Shown piece after piece: positions 51,723 through 61,163 of a DNA stretch of 64,000 nucleotides. The DNA is from Bacteroidales bacterium. GTDB lineage: Bacteria > Bacteroidota > Bacteroidia > Bacteroidales > UBA932. Under the pieces are notes generated by a model. That model did no database searches and was not told the DNA's origin. It saw nothing but the letters and a program-made list of their open reading frames with translations. Both the position numbers and the translations under genes were made by a program. Position 1 is the first letter of the stretch; every line of letters starts with the position of its first letter. The stretch covers positions 62,001 through 126,000 of the forward strand of contig JAFZIN010000028.1 in NCBI GenBank assembly GCA_017554305.1, in the 5' to 3' direction.

Positions 51723-51770
51723 ATTTTTAAAATTACAGCCGTTAGACTGAAATAACTATTCAACGTAAAA

Positions 51771-52394
51771 TTAATCAGTAGTTTTTTTTCTTCTGTTTAT
51801 ACCCGTTATTGTTCTGGATGGATTTGCCTTTACAAAATCTTCCCATCCCCTCTTTCCTACTCCTCTGCTAAGTGATACCACTTTCTTTTCCTTTGTAACC
51901 TGTGAGGAGAGGGTGTTACTATTATAATAATGGCAGAGCGCTATGGCCACCGCATCCGTAGCGTCCAGATACTTCACCTGGCAGCTGAAACCCAGAATTG
52001 CCTGAACCATAGAGGCTACCTGCTCCTTGGAGGCCGCACCTTTACCTGTTACGGAGAGTTTTACGCTCGTTGGAGCATATTCATAGATTGGAATATCCTT
52101 AAGCAGCGCTGCGGAAATTGCCGCTCCCTGAGCTCTTCCCAGTTTGAGCATAGTCTGAGGATTCTTTCCGTAGAAAGGAGCCTCAATAGCCATCTCATCC
52201 GGCCTGTACTTTCTCACAAGTTTGGAGACCTCCAGCAGAATCCTCTGAAGCACAAGGAAATGAGTCTCCTCCTTCTTAAGATTTATGACACCCAGTTCTT
52301 TTAGAGAGAGCTTGTTGCCAATAACGGAAATAACCCCAAAACCGAGAATTCTGGTTCCGGGGTCAATTCCCAATATTACTCTCTTGGATGCCAT
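51771..52394 (-). CDS. ruvC: Crossover junction endodeoxyribonuclease RuvC
   Basis: Holliday junction resolvase. From the ATG at 52394, 207 residues. Catalytic acids appear in GIDPGTRILGFG, in the EAPFYGKNPQTM region and in DATDAVAIALCH. A basic ~35-residue C-terminal extension goes beyond the usual ~170. A TTG five codons upstream would overlap serS. ruvA and ruvB are not in the window. Confidence 0.96.
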   Translation of the reverse strand: MASKRVILGIDPGTRILGFGVISVIGNKLSLKELGVINLKKEETHFLVLQRILLEVSKLVRKYRPDEMAIEAPFYGKNPQTMLKLGRAQGAAISAALLKDIPIYEYAPTSVKLSVTGKGAASKEQVASMVQAILGFSCQVKYLDATDAVAIALCHYYNSNTLSSQVTKEKKVVSLSRGVGKRGWEDFVKANPSRTITGINRRKKTTD

Positions 52395-52405
52395 CTGCCT
52401 TAGGA

Positions 52406-53680
52406 TCAATCTATAAAGTCAAATCCGGTGAACGGTCTCAGACACTCGGGAACTCTGATTCTGCCATCCTCCATCTGGTTGTCCTCCAAAATTGCAGCCA
52501 GAATTCTAGGCAGAGCCAAAGAACTGCCGTTCAGAGTATGAGCAAGACGCATCTTGCCGTCATCATCCTTATATCTTAATTTCAGACGGTTAGCCTGGTA
52601 TGTCTCAAAGTTGGAAACGGAACTTACCTCCAGCCAGCGGCCCTGAGCCTGGCTGTAAACCTCAAAGTCGTAGGTGATTGCAGAGGTGAAACTCATATCG
52701 CCGCCGCAAAGACGGAGAATACGGTAAGGAAGACCGAGTTCCAAAACCAAAGACTCCACGTGAGCTACCATTCCGTCCAGAGCCTTGTAAGACTCCTCAG
52801 GCAGAGAGAGTTGCACTATCTCAACCTTATCAAACTGATGCAGACGGTTCAATCCTCTCACATCCTTTCCGTAAGAGCCTGCCTCACGGCGGAAGCACTG
52901 AGTGTAGGCGGTCATCTTAATTGGGAAGTCCTTTTTATTGACAATGCAATCGCGATAAATATTGGTAACAGGTACCTCTGCGGTTGGAATCATATAGAAT
53001 TTGTCCAGACCCACATAGTACATCTGCTCACCCTTATCCGGCAGCTGACCGGTACCGAATGCGGAATCCTCATTTACAACCAGAGGCGGCTGAACCTCAA
53101 GGTATCCTGCCTTGGTGTTGCGGTCCAAAAAGTAAGAGATAAGCGCTCTCTGAATCTTGGCACCCTTACCCAGATAGACGGGGAAACCTGCTCCGGTAAG
53201 TTTTACTCCAAGGTCAAAATCTATGATATCCAAATCTTTGGCAAGTTCCCAGTGAGGTTTTGCATTTGGAGGAAGAACGGCCCTGTGACCACCCTCCTTT
53301 ACAACTACGTTATCCTCGGCTGTTTTGCCCAGCGGAACCTGGCTGCAAGGAAGGTTAGGAAGAAGTACCAGTTTGTCCAACTGCTCTTTTTGCAACTGAT
53401 CCAGAGTCTGTTGCAGTTCTGCCGAACGGCTCTTGAGTTGAGCAACGCTCTTCTTTGCCTCCTCTGCCTCATCCTTTTTCCCCTCTTTCATAAGCATTCC
53501 AATACTCTTTGCAGTCTTGTTCTGCTCTGCAAGGTTGGAGTCCAACTCCGTCTGAACGGAGCGGCGGCTCTGATCCACTTTGAGGATATCCTCAACTATC
53601 TCTTTGGCATCAAAGTTCTTAACTGCAAGGCGCTCAATCACAAACTGTGGATTCTCACGCAATAATTTCAGTTCTAGCAT
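52406..53680 (-). CDS. serS: Serine--tRNA ligase
   Basis: Class II synthetase, 424 residues. An N-terminal tRNA-binding coiled coil (about 30-105) precedes the catalytic core with motif 2 FRREAGSYGKDVRG and motif 3 LNGSSLALPRILAAILE. All core features are intact. It lies between the rpmA terminator and ruvC, which starts 11 bases after its stop. Confidence 0.98.
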   Translation of the reverse strand: MLELKLLRENPQFVIERLAVKNFDAKEIVEDILKVDQSRRSVQTELDSNLAEQNKTAKSIGMLMKEGKKDEAEEAKKSVAQLKSRSAELQQTLDQLQKEQLDKLVLLPNLPCSQVPLGKTAEDNVVVKEGGHRAVLPPNAKPHWELAKDLDIIDFDLGVKLTGAGFPVYLGKGAKIQRALISYFLDRNTKAGYLEVQPPLVVNEDSAFGTGQLPDKGEQMYYVGLDKFYMIPTAEVPVTNIYRDCIVNKKDFPIKMTAYTQCFRREAGSYGKDVRGLNRLHQFDKVEIVQLSLPEESYKALDGMVAHVESLVLELGLPYRILRLCGGDMSFTSAITYDFEVYSQAQGRWLEVSSVSNFETYQANRLKLRYKDDDGKMRLAHTLNGSSLALPRILAAILEDNQMEDGRIRVPECLRPFTGFDFID

Positions 53681-53702
53681 ATAGTAAATTGTTTAATTCA
53701 AA

Positions 53703-53735
53703 GTAAAAGGCGCCCCATGCAAGCAAAGGACGCCT
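53703..53735 (-). terminator. Terminator of the rplU-rpmA operon
   Basis: A stem of 8 bp (AGGCGTCC with GGGCGCCT, one imperfect pair) spanning about 53708-53735, followed on the minus strand by TTTTACTTT, 37 bases after the rpmA stop. Some read-through into serS may occur, as no separate serS promoter is visible. Confidence 0.65.
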
Positions 53736-53771
53736 CTCAAACTCAATAATTAACGTACCGGTCCCTTGAGA

Positions 53772-54041
53772 TTAGCTCTTTGCCTCTTCTTTAGGGAGTA
53801 CCGATACATAGGACTTACCTTCAGCCTTAACCTTGAAGGTAACAATTCCATCCGTCAAAGCAAAAAGAGTATGGTCTTTACCCATGCCTACGTTCTTGCC
53901 CGGATAGTGAACGGTACCCCTCTGGCGAACCAGAATGTTACCGGCTTTGCACTCCTGGCCGCCAAAAATCTTGAGGCCAAGTCTTTTGCTCTGTGATTCA
54001 CGGCCGTTCTTAGAACTACCTACACCTTTTTTGTGTGCCAT
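53772..54041 (-). CDS. rpmA: 50S ribosomal protein L27
   Basis: 89 residues: [20 protein letters not shown] then GLKIFGGQ and [16 protein letters not shown], the conserved L27 core near the peptidyl-transferase centre. It begins with the mature MAHKKG end and needs no N-terminal processing. It follows rplU after 11 bases. Confidence 0.98.
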   Translation of the reverse strand: MAHKKGVGSSKNGRESQSKRLGLKIFGGQECKAGNILVRQRGTVHYPGKNVGMGKDHTLFALTDGIVTFKVKAEGKSYVSVLPKEEAKS

Positions 54042-54052
54042 AACTTTTTACT

Positions 54053-54361
54053 TTAAGCTATTGATTCAATTTCCAGTCTGGTTAAATACTGACGGTGACC
54101 GTTCTTCTTGTCAAAACCCTTGTGGGCAATCTTCTTGAAAACGATAACCTTGTTTCCTTTCAGGTGCTCAAGTACCTTTGCCTTTACGGCTGCACCTGCA
54201 ACATACGGAGTGCCGACTGTAACCGCTCCGTCGTTGTCTGTCAACAGAACTTTATCAAAGGTAACGGTAGAACCTACCTCGTCTGAAAGACGATGAACAT
54301 AGATTTTCTTACCGGCCTCTACCTTAAACTGCTGACCTGCAATGTCTACAATTGCGTACAT
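54053..54361 (-). CDS. rplU: 50S ribosomal protein L21
   Basis: 102 residues, [19 protein letters not shown] and the C-terminal [14 protein letters not shown] motif that binds 23S rRNA. It leads the rplU-rpmA unit. Its leader (about 54362-54446) holds AAAACTT/AAGTTTT-type pairing close to the start, which might be the site of autoregulation; this is a guess. Confidence 0.98.
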   Translation of the reverse strand: MYAIVDIAGQQFKVEAGKKIYVHRLSDEVGSTVTFDKVLLTDNDGAVTVGTPYVAGAAVKAKVLEHLKGNKVIVFKKIAHKGFDKKNGHRQYLTRLEIESIA

Positions 54362-54450
54362 ATTAGCAAAAACTTTTAAGTTTTGATAGCAAGCGGCCTG
54401 ATTTACAGACTCTTATAAAAAGCTCCACTATCTTTTTCGTGTTAGGAGTG

Positions 54451-54498
54451 CAAAAGTAACGCATTTATTGAAAAATGCAAAATTTTTCAGTAAATTTG
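54451..54498. promoter_or_regulatory. Interleaved divergent promoters (rplU and P-loop gene)
   Basis: Minus strand: TTG (54478-54480), 19 bases, TACTTTTG (54451-54458), serving rplU. Plus strand: TTG (54468-54470), 20 bases, TAAATTTG (54491-54498), serving the P-loop gene. The -33 box of each lies between the boxes of the other, so polymerase binding must be exclusive. The plus-strand box also rules out the upstream start at 54475 for the P-loop gene. Confidence 0.75.
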
Positions 54499-54519
54499 CT
54501 AGCCAATGCCCCAAATTGT

Positions 54520-55626
54520 ATGGATTCAATATCTCCATTTGAGTTCAACAACATAGTGACGGGGGATCAGTTCATAGGGCGTGAGAAGGAAGTCTCACGC
54601 CTAAAGGATTTGATTTCCAGGCACAAAAGTGTTGTAATCTACGGTCCGCCCAAGATAGGCAAGAGATCTTTGGTCTTCAACGCCCTCTCCCAGATGGACC
54701 TTAGAGGGGAGAATATTGCAATTTGTGATATAGATATCTTCAATATCAGGCATATAGACAAGCTTCTGAAGCGTCTGGCCAAGCACGTCACCAACACACT
54801 TTTTGAGACGGAGGAGGAGAAAAACCGAGCCGTATCTACCTATTTAAAGGGTATTCCTCTCACGATGGATACCCGCAATGACCTTTCAGACAGGCAGATA
54901 AAAACGCTGCTCAACTACCCTCAGGCTGCCGCACAGCTTAAAAAGGTGCACCTGTACATCTACTTCCAGCAGTTCCAGGATCTTCTGCTCTTTGACAAGC
55001 CAAAGAAGGTCCTCTCCCTTTTGGAGACCGCCTTTTCCGAGTCCAAACAGGTCTCCTGCATAATTGTGGGAGACAAGCGCAACGCCATGGATTCCATTTT
55101 CAACCAGATGAACTTCTTCCGAAACCTGGTGACGGAGATACCTTTAAAGCCTGTAAACAAGAAGGTCTTTGCAGAGTACATCTGCAACCGCTTCATTCAG
55201 AACGGCAAAAAGGCCTCTGCAAAAGAGGCTTCCACCATTTACGAGGCGGTGGGAGGAGACCCGTGGTATGTTCAGCATCTTGCGGAGATCTGCTATCTGA
55301 TGACAAAAGAGGAACTTACGCCGGAGATTGTAAACGAGGGCATCTCCCACCTGCTCAACATTCATGATTACGAGCTTCACAATACCATATATGATTTGAG
55401 CACTCACCAGCTGCAACTGATTAGGGCAATTCTCAACGGTGAGAGAAAGTTCAGTAAGACAGAGGTTTTGGAGAAATATCACCTCAACTCCTCCGCCAAC
55501 GTGAACAGGCTCAAGGAGGCTCTTACAAAGAAGGAGATAGTGACATTCGTCTCAAAAAATACAATAGAGTTTAACGATACCCTGCTCAAACTCTGGTTTG
55601 AGAACTACTTCTTTAACGATGATTAA
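54520..55626 (+). CDS. P-loop ATPase relative with altered Walker motifs
   Basis: 368 residues from the ATG at 54520. It resembles the archaeal-type ATPase/AAA_35-like group found in many Bacteroidota: an N-terminal P-loop domain and a C-terminal winged-helix region (about 290-368). Walker A reads GPPKIGKRS (42-50), with R49 where S/T should coordinate magnesium. The Walker B segment reads LYIYFQQFQDL (about 145-154), with glutamines where aspartate and glutamate are usual (DEFQ). The fold is kept but hydrolysis is doubtful. The sirtuin gene follows after 9 bases. No role is known. Confidence 0.82.
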   Translation: MDSISPFEFNNIVTGDQFIGREKEVSRLKDLISRHKSVVIYGPPKIGKRSLVFNALSQMDLRGENIAICDIDIFNIRHIDKLLKRLAKHVTNTLFETEEEKNRAVSTYLKGIPLTMDTRNDLSDRQIKTLLNYPQAAAQLKKVHLYIYFQQFQDLLLFDKPKKVLSLLETAFSESKQVSCIIVGDKRNAMDSIFNQMNFFRNLVTEIPLKPVNKKVFAEYICNRFIQNGKKASAKEASTIYEAVGGDPWYVQHLAEICYLMTKEELTPEIVNEGISHLLNIHDYELHNTIYDLSTHQLQLIRAILNGERKFSKTEVLEKYHLNSSANVNRLKEALTKKEIVTFVSKNTIEFNDTLLKLWFENYFFNDD

Positions 55627-55635
55627 CAAATAATT

Positions 55636-56331
55636 ATGGCTGAGAGAAAGAAAATAGCGGTATTAAGCGGTGCGGGTATCAGCGCGGAGAGCGGAATATC
55701 CACCTTCAGAGACAGCAACGGCCTCTGGGAGAACTACAAGGTGGAGGATGTAGCTACTGCGGACAGCTGGTACTGTTACGGCCGTAAGGAGTTGATGCTC
55801 AACTTCTACAATGCAAGAAGAAGAGACCTTAAGACTAAAGAGCCTAACCTTGCCCACAAGATTGTAGCGGAACTGGAAAAGTGGTACGACGTTACCGTTG
55901 CAACTCAGAACATAGACAACCTTCACGAGAGAGGTGGCAGCACCAACATCATCCATCTGCACGGTGAACTGACCAAGGCAAGGGGGGAAAATTCAGACTA
56001 TTACAACACTATCGAGATAGGATATAATGATATTCACCTGGGGGATAAGAGCCCGCGGGGAGAGCAGTTGCGCCCTCACATTGTTTGGTTCGGGGAGCAG
56101 GTGCCGGAGTTGGAGAGAGCGGCCAGAGCGGTTCAGCAGGCTGATATTATGATAGTTGTGGGGACCTCTCTTGCAGTATATCCGGCGGCGGGGCTGTTGG
56201 GTTACGCCAAGAGCAGTGCGGAGATTTACCTTGTAGACCCGGCAGATGTTCAGACACATTACAGATGTGAGCATATAAAAGAGAAGGCTACCGTGGGTAT
56301 GCAGAAACTTTTGGAAAGACTTAAAGGATAA
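55636..56331 (+). CDS. cobB: Sirtuin NAD-dependent deacylase, zinc-less class
   Basis: 231 residues with GAGISAESGISTFR, TQNIDNLHERGG and the catalytic H109 (HLHG). Y58 and R61 in FYNARRRDL form the class III acyl-selectivity motif seen in SIRT5 and E. coli CobB, predicting removal of succinyl or malonyl groups. The usual four zinc cysteines between the catalytic histidine and LRPHIVWFGE are absent, a known variant in bacteria. It is paired with the P-loop gene upstream. Confidence 0.93.
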   Translation: MAERKKIAVLSGAGISAESGISTFRDSNGLWENYKVEDVATADSWYCYGRKELMLNFYNARRRDLKTKEPNLAHKIVAELEKWYDVTVATQNIDNLHERGGSTNIIHLHGELTKARGENSDYYNTIEIGYNDIHLGDKSPRGEQLRPHIVWFGEQVPELERAARAVQQADIMIVVGTSLAVYPAAGLLGYAKSSAEIYLVDPADVQTHYRCEHIKEKATVGMQKLLERLKG

Positions 56332-56357
56332 CAAATTCAAATATATACACACACATT

Positions 56358-58862
56358 ATGAGATTCAAAGCATTACTTCTATCAATTATGGCCACCGCCT
56401 TCCTGGCAGCGGGCTGTACTGAAGAGGACGACATCCAAATGCCTTATATGGATGTAAACTTGGCAAATCTCCAGTTAGATTTTGGCGAGGCTGCCTCTTC
56501 ACAGACTTTCACAATTACCGCAAACAGGTCTTGGAAAGTCACTTGCAACGAAACTTGGATTTCTGTTGAGCCGACAAGCGGAAGCGCTTCTGACGAGCCT
56601 CAGACAATTAAAGTTTCAGTTTTGGGCAATGACCTTTTCAACAGAACTGCAAGCGTAAAGGTCTCTATGGATTATGATTACAGAACCGTAACCGTTAACC
56701 AGAAGGGTGAATGGGGAAATCCTGAGGACCTTATTGTTTACAAGAACAACTTTGACGCAGAGGCTGCAACTCAGACCTACGGAACAGGCGGAAAGAGCTG
56801 GCCTTACACAGACCAGTCCGACTGCTGGAAGAACGCAACCGGTTCCGCAAAGAATGTTGTTTATACAATCAGCGGCGTTACAGTACGTAACAACAGTAAC
56901 TCCAACGGAAACTACTCTGATTATGAGGGTAGCGGAACCAACAACCTCTTCTTTGGTCAGAAGGCAGGTTTCAAGGTAGACAACATTGACGTAGTTGGCA
57001 GAGACTTTACACTCACATTCGGTAGTGAGAAATATCTTGCACAGGGCTCATCCGTATTTGACCCTGCAGAGTTCCACGTATGGTTGGGACCGGATCCTCA
57101 GCACATGATTGAACTTGCATATACCTTCCCTAACGGATTCAAGGATGGAAGATGGGATCTTGCAACCGCCTCATTCACCGTACCTGAGGGAACTACCAAA
57201 CTCTGCGTTTACTTTAAGCCTGACGTTGCCAGCGCCTACAGATTGGACGATGTAAACCTCAGCCGCTCAATAACTGCAGGAACTCCGGTAGACTTTACAA
57301 ACGGTGTAGATCCGGATGTTGATCCTGTAATTGGAACTGTAATGTACTACAACAACTTTGATAAGGAGACCGCTACACAGACCTACGGTTCAAAGGGTAA
57401 CAGCTGGCCTTACACAGACCAGTCTGACTGCTGGAGAAACGAGACCGGTGAGGGCGCAGCCAACGTTGCATACTACAACGCAGGAATAAGCGTAAGAGCA
57501 AACAGCGCATCTGACGGTTCATACTCAGACTATGCGGGTTCAGGTGCTAACAACCTCTTCTTTGCAAATAATAATAGATTCAAGATTAAGAAGATACAGA
57601 CCAAGAGCGAGTACCAGAACTATAGAATTTCATTCGGTGCGGAGAAGTATCTCTCTTCAGGTTCTTCCGTATTTGACCCTAAGGAATTCCACGTATATGT
57701 TGGAAAGGATACACTTCTTTGGACAGAACTTTCATACACATTTGCAGGCGGAGAGTACAAGACGGGAAGATGGGATGAGGCTTCAGTTACCATCACCATC
57801 CCTGCCGGAGTTTCAGAACTCTTCTTCTGGATTACCGCAGACGTTGCAAGTGCCTACAGATTAGATGACTTCAAGGTTACCGTATCTGAGGAGGCAGGCA
57901 CAGCTATTGACTTCTCACAGGGTAAGAAACTGGATCCGGATGATCCTACTCCTGGCGGAGACGAATTCAAGTATAAGAAGGTAACCACAGTTACTTCCGG
58001 TAAGTCTTATCTTATTGTAGCTAAGGATGCTTCAGGCTCTCTCTATGCAGCCGCTCCAATCCCTGCAAACAAGACTTATGGCTACCCTGGGAAGGTAGAC
58101 GTTACAGAAGATAACGGTGTCATCACCCTCACTTCAGATGAGAACGAATTCCTGATTGAGGCAGCTACAGGTTCTACCACCACTTATACATTGAAGCAGA
58201 AAGATGGCAGATACCACTATCAGACAGGAACTTACAACTCTATGAACGTTGCATCGGAGGTATCTACAGGCCAATACTGGACAATCACTCCGCAGAATGA
58301 CGGCACATTTGAGATTAAGAACACCTCAGTTAACAAGTGGTGGCAGTATTCAACCGGCCACTCATCCTGGGGTTCATACGCATCCGCTCAGAGCGACGGC
58401 ATTCTGCCATATCTCTATGAGAGACAGACAAGTGGCGGCGGCGGTGGAACAACCGGCACAGTGGAGTGGGCTATAGGTTCAGGTAACCAGACTTGGGCAG
58501 CAGAGACAGACGCAACTTACGGTGCCGGCTTCTCTGCTTCAGATAACGACATTAAAGTTGGCTACTACAAGCATACCGGTTCAAGTGCAGCTGTGACTGC
58601 AAATTCAGACCACATAAGGGTTTACAAGAACTCAGTACTTGTTATCACCCCAACCGGCGGAAAGAAGGTTAAGAAAGTTGAGATTGAGACAACAGGCACA
58701 GGCTACACTTCCAATATGGCTATTCTTGCACCGGGCAGCGGCAACGCTACAGCCAGCGGTACCACAATTACCTGGGAGGGAACAACAGCCGTAACTCCTT
58801 TTGTAGCACACGCTACGGGTGGTCAGGTAAGAGTAAAGACATTAAAAGTAACACTGGAATAA
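56358..58862 (+). CDS. Modular BACON surface lipoprotein
   Basis: 834 residues. Lipobox ending at C20 (FLAAGC); a BACON domain (about 35-115); two homologous ~180-residue beta-sandwich modules (about 125-305 and 328-512) that share SWPYTDQSDCW, GSSVFDP, EFHV and a DVASAYRLDD motif. A distinct module follows (about 536-690), then a C-terminal beta domain (about 698-834). The repeat modules resemble choice-of-anchor-J-type binding domains, but each has its own pattern. No catalytic site is evident. A nuclease gene follows after one base, so it probably binds substrate at the cell surface for the locus. Confidence 0.82.
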   Translation: MRFKALLLSIMATAFLAAGCTEEDDIQMPYMDVNLANLQLDFGEAASSQTFTITANRSWKVTCNETWISVEPTSGSASDEPQTIKVSVLGNDLFNRTASVKVSMDYDYRTVTVNQKGEWGNPEDLIVYKNNFDAEAATQTYGTGGKSWPYTDQSDCWKNATGSAKNVVYTISGVTVRNNSNSNGNYSDYEGSGTNNLFFGQKAGFKVDNIDVVGRDFTLTFGSEKYLAQGSSVFDPAEFHVWLGPDPQHMIELAYTFPNGFKDGRWDLATASFTVPEGTTKLCVYFKPDVASAYRLDDVNLSRSITAGTPVDFTNGVDPDVDPVIGTVMYYNNFDKETATQTYGSKGNSWPYTDQSDCWRNETGEGAANVAYYNAGISVRANSASDGSYSDYAGSGANNLFFANNNRFKIKKIQTKSEYQNYRISFGAEKYLSSGSSVFDPKEFHVYVGKDTLLWTELSYTFAGGEYKTGRWDEASVTITIPAGVSELFFWITADVASAYRLDDFKVTVSEEAGTAIDFSQGKKLDPDDPTPGGDEFKYKKVTTVTSGKSYLIVAKDASGSLYAAAPIPANKTYGYPGKVDVTEDNGVITLTSDENEFLIEAATGSTTTYTLKQKDGRYHYQTGTYNSMNVASEVSTGQYWTITPQNDGTFEIKNTSVNKWWQYSTGHSSWGSYASAQSDGILPYLYERQTSGGGGGTTGTVEWAIGSGNQTWAAETDATYGAGFSASDNDIKVGYYKHTGSSAAVTANSDHIRVYKNSVLVITPTGGKKVKKVEIETTGTGYTSNMAILAPGSGNATASGTTITWEGTTAVTPFVAHATGGQVRVKTLKVTLE

Positions 58863-58863
58863 G

Positions 58864-60060
58864 GTGAAACAGATAAGATACATACTGCTGTTTACGGCCC
58901 TGGCAACTATGATGTTGCTGGCGGCCGCCTGCGGCGGTGGCGGAGGAGGAAAAGGTAGCACGCCCACTCCAACCCCGGGTCCCGAACCTACAACTCCTGC
59001 CTCTGTAACCTTCAAACAGGCTAGCGTTGAGGCGGCTAAGGGAAGCCAGTTCATTGTCATTACGGCAAGCGGAGCCTGGACCCTTACCTCTTCTCAGAGT
59101 TGGCTCAAGGTGAGTCAGAGTTCCGGAAGCGGCAACAGTTCAACGGTTTCCGTCTCATACGAGGCGAACACCTCCAACGATGCCCGCACCGCGACACTTA
59201 CCTTAACCAGCTCAGGCTCAACTGCTACGGCAACTCTCACTCAGAAGGGAGCCGGCCCGTCAACCACAACGGTTACTTCACCGGGGTGGCTGGAACTGCC
59301 AGACCTTAAACTGGTAAGCGGACATAAGTTTGTCTATCACCAGTTTGCATCTGCAGGCAAGACGGGCAGAAGTTTCTCTTTTGACTGGAGTCCTACTGAT
59401 TTGGTTGCCATGTGGGTGGCATATCCGCTCAACAACTCCCTTAAGGGAAGCGGCAACAGATCAGACGCCTGGGGCTATGACCCGGATATTGTAACCGCAG
59501 ACCAGCCTACCCTCTTCTCAGCATACAAGGGGACAGGCAGTTACAGTTACGACAGAGGTCACCAGCTTCCTAGTGCAGACCGCCTCAGTTATCAGGACAA
59601 TGTGATGACCTTCTACTTCACCAATATGACTCCTCAGCTAAATGCCTTTAACGGAGGTATTTGGGCCAATGCGGAGACTCTGGTGAGAAACTGGGCTTCC
59701 AAGTGTGACACTCTCTACGTTATTACGGGATGTGTTGTGAAGGGAAGTTCTCAGAAGGCCTACGACAATAACAATAAGGCTGTTACCGTTCCGGTAGCTT
59801 ACTGGAAAGCGGTTCTCAGATACAGCAACGGAAGCACTCTGGGATACAACGGTTATATGGGATTGGCTATGTACTTTGAGCACAAGGCTTACAGTCAGGC
59901 CTCCATCACCAGTTCATCTACATCCATCGTGATGAGTATAGACGCCTTGGAGGCAAAGATTGGCATAGACCTCTTCCCCAACCTTGCTGCAAAAGTGGGC
60001 CAGAGTGTTTCAGATCAGGTTGAGGCTGAGGACCCTACAAAGAATTCTTACTGGTGGTAA
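58864..60060 (+). CDS. BACON lipoprotein with DNA/RNA non-specific endonuclease domain
   Basis: 398 residues starting at GTG 58864. Lipobox ending at C23 (LLAAAC), a low-complexity G/P linker, a BACON domain (about 48-128), and a C-terminal ββα-metal nuclease domain of the NUC1/NucA type (about 150-385). The key DRGHQ motif is at D230-Q234 (catalytic H233), followed by NMTPQ and a late aromatic end. It is anchored to the membrane, probably facing outward, and would cut DNA and RNA. It starts one base after the preceding gene. Confidence 0.92.
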   Translation: MKQIRYILLFTALATMMLLAAACGGGGGGKGSTPTPTPGPEPTTPASVTFKQASVEAAKGSQFIVITASGAWTLTSSQSWLKVSQSSGSGNSSTVSVSYEANTSNDARTATLTLTSSGSTATATLTQKGAGPSTTTVTSPGWLELPDLKLVSGHKFVYHQFASAGKTGRSFSFDWSPTDLVAMWVAYPLNNSLKGSGNRSDAWGYDPDIVTADQPTLFSAYKGTGSYSYDRGHQLPSADRLSYQDNVMTFYFTNMTPQLNAFNGGIWANAETLVRNWASKCDTLYVITGCVVKGSSQKAYDNNNKAVTVPVAYWKAVLRYSNGSTLGYNGYMGLAMYFEHKAYSQASITSSSTSIVMSIDALEAKIGIDLFPNLAAKVGQSVSDQVEAEDPTKNSYWW

Positions 60061-60063
60061 ACA

Positions 60064-61152
60064 ATGAGACCTATGAAGAAAAGCATTACATACAAAATAA
60101 TAATCCTGGCTGCACTGCTGCTCTTTGTCTTCCTCAAACCGGGGATGTCTCAGAAGAGTAAGAGCTATGTCATTGGATTTTACAATGTAGAGAACCTCTT
60201 TGATACGTTTCACGATATTGGCAAAGGAGACTTTGAATATCTGCCGGACGGTGCAAACGAGTGGACTGCTGCCAAATACAACAAGAAGCTCCACAATATG
60301 GCAACCGTCATCAGAGATATGAAGGAGGACAACAAAGCATGGCACGCCGTGTTGGGACTGAGTGAGGTTGAGAACCGCCACGTTTTGGAAGACCTTGTAA
60401 GTCAGCCGGAAATTGCGGATGCCAACTATCAGATAGTCCACTTTGAGGGACCGGATTACAGAGGTGTAGACGTTGCTCTGCTCTACGACCCTACCAAGTT
60501 CCAACTGCTGGAGGAGGATGCAATTCCTTACAACTTTGACAGCAAGAGGATTACTTTTACGGACACCGTGGATATGAAGAAATTTCTTACCAGAGATATT
60601 CTTATGGCCCGCGGTATGTTGGGAGGAGAGATGTTCGCTTTCTATGTGGCTCACCTTCCGTCCAGAGCAAAGACGGACGAGAGGAGATGCCGCGGTGCGG
60701 AAATCATTCACGATCATGCCGTTGAACTGATGAAGGAGTTCCCGGGTATTAAGATAGTTGTGATGGGAGATATGAACGACAACCCTACGGACAGAAGTAT
60801 GACCAAATTCCTTCACGGAAGAGAGAAGATAGATGAGTTGAAAGATGACGACTTCTTCAACCCATTCATCGCTATGTATAAAAACGGCTATGGTTCACTG
60901 GCTTACAGAGGTGCCTGGAATATCTTTGATATCATTATGGTAAACAAGAACCTGGCTCAGGCAAAAGAGGGCACTCTGAAGATTGTACCTATCGTGAAGA
61001 AAAAATATTACGGAAGAGTTTTCCACAAACCTTATATGGAGGTGCAGGAGGGACAGTATAAAGGTACGCCTTTCAGGACATTCCAAGGCGGCGCTTTCAT
61101 AGGAGGTTATAGCGATCACTTCCCTACTTACATAGTTGTAACAAATAAATAA
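60064..61152 (+). CDS. Exported endonuclease/exonuclease/phosphatase-family protein
   Basis: 362 residues; a second ATG three codons in (60073) is as likely. The signal peptide (to about residue 30) leads into an EEP/DNase I-like domain: FYNVENLFDT (N41), the catalytic glutamate E101 in LSEVENR, a GDMND motif, and D351-H352 in GGYSDHFP. The family includes nucleases and phosphodiesterases; this one is secreted and follows the nuclease lipoprotein by three bases. It probably trims nucleic acids or releases phosphate, but the substrate is unknown. Confidence 0.9.
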   Translation: MRPMKKSITYKIIILAALLLFVFLKPGMSQKSKSYVIGFYNVENLFDTFHDIGKGDFEYLPDGANEWTAAKYNKKLHNMATVIRDMKEDNKAWHAVLGLSEVENRHVLEDLVSQPEIADANYQIVHFEGPDYRGVDVALLYDPTKFQLLEEDAIPYNFDSKRITFTDTVDMKKFLTRDILMARGMLGGEMFAFYVAHLPSRAKTDERRCRGAEIIHDHAVELMKEFPGIKIVVMGDMNDNPTDRSMTKFLHGREKIDELKDDDFFNPFIAMYKNGYGSLAYRGAWNIFDIIMVNKNLAQAKEGTLKIVPIVKKKYYGRVFHKPYMEVQEGQYKGTPFRTFQGGAFIGGYSDHFPTYIVVTNK

Positions 61153-61163
61153 ATGATAATAAT

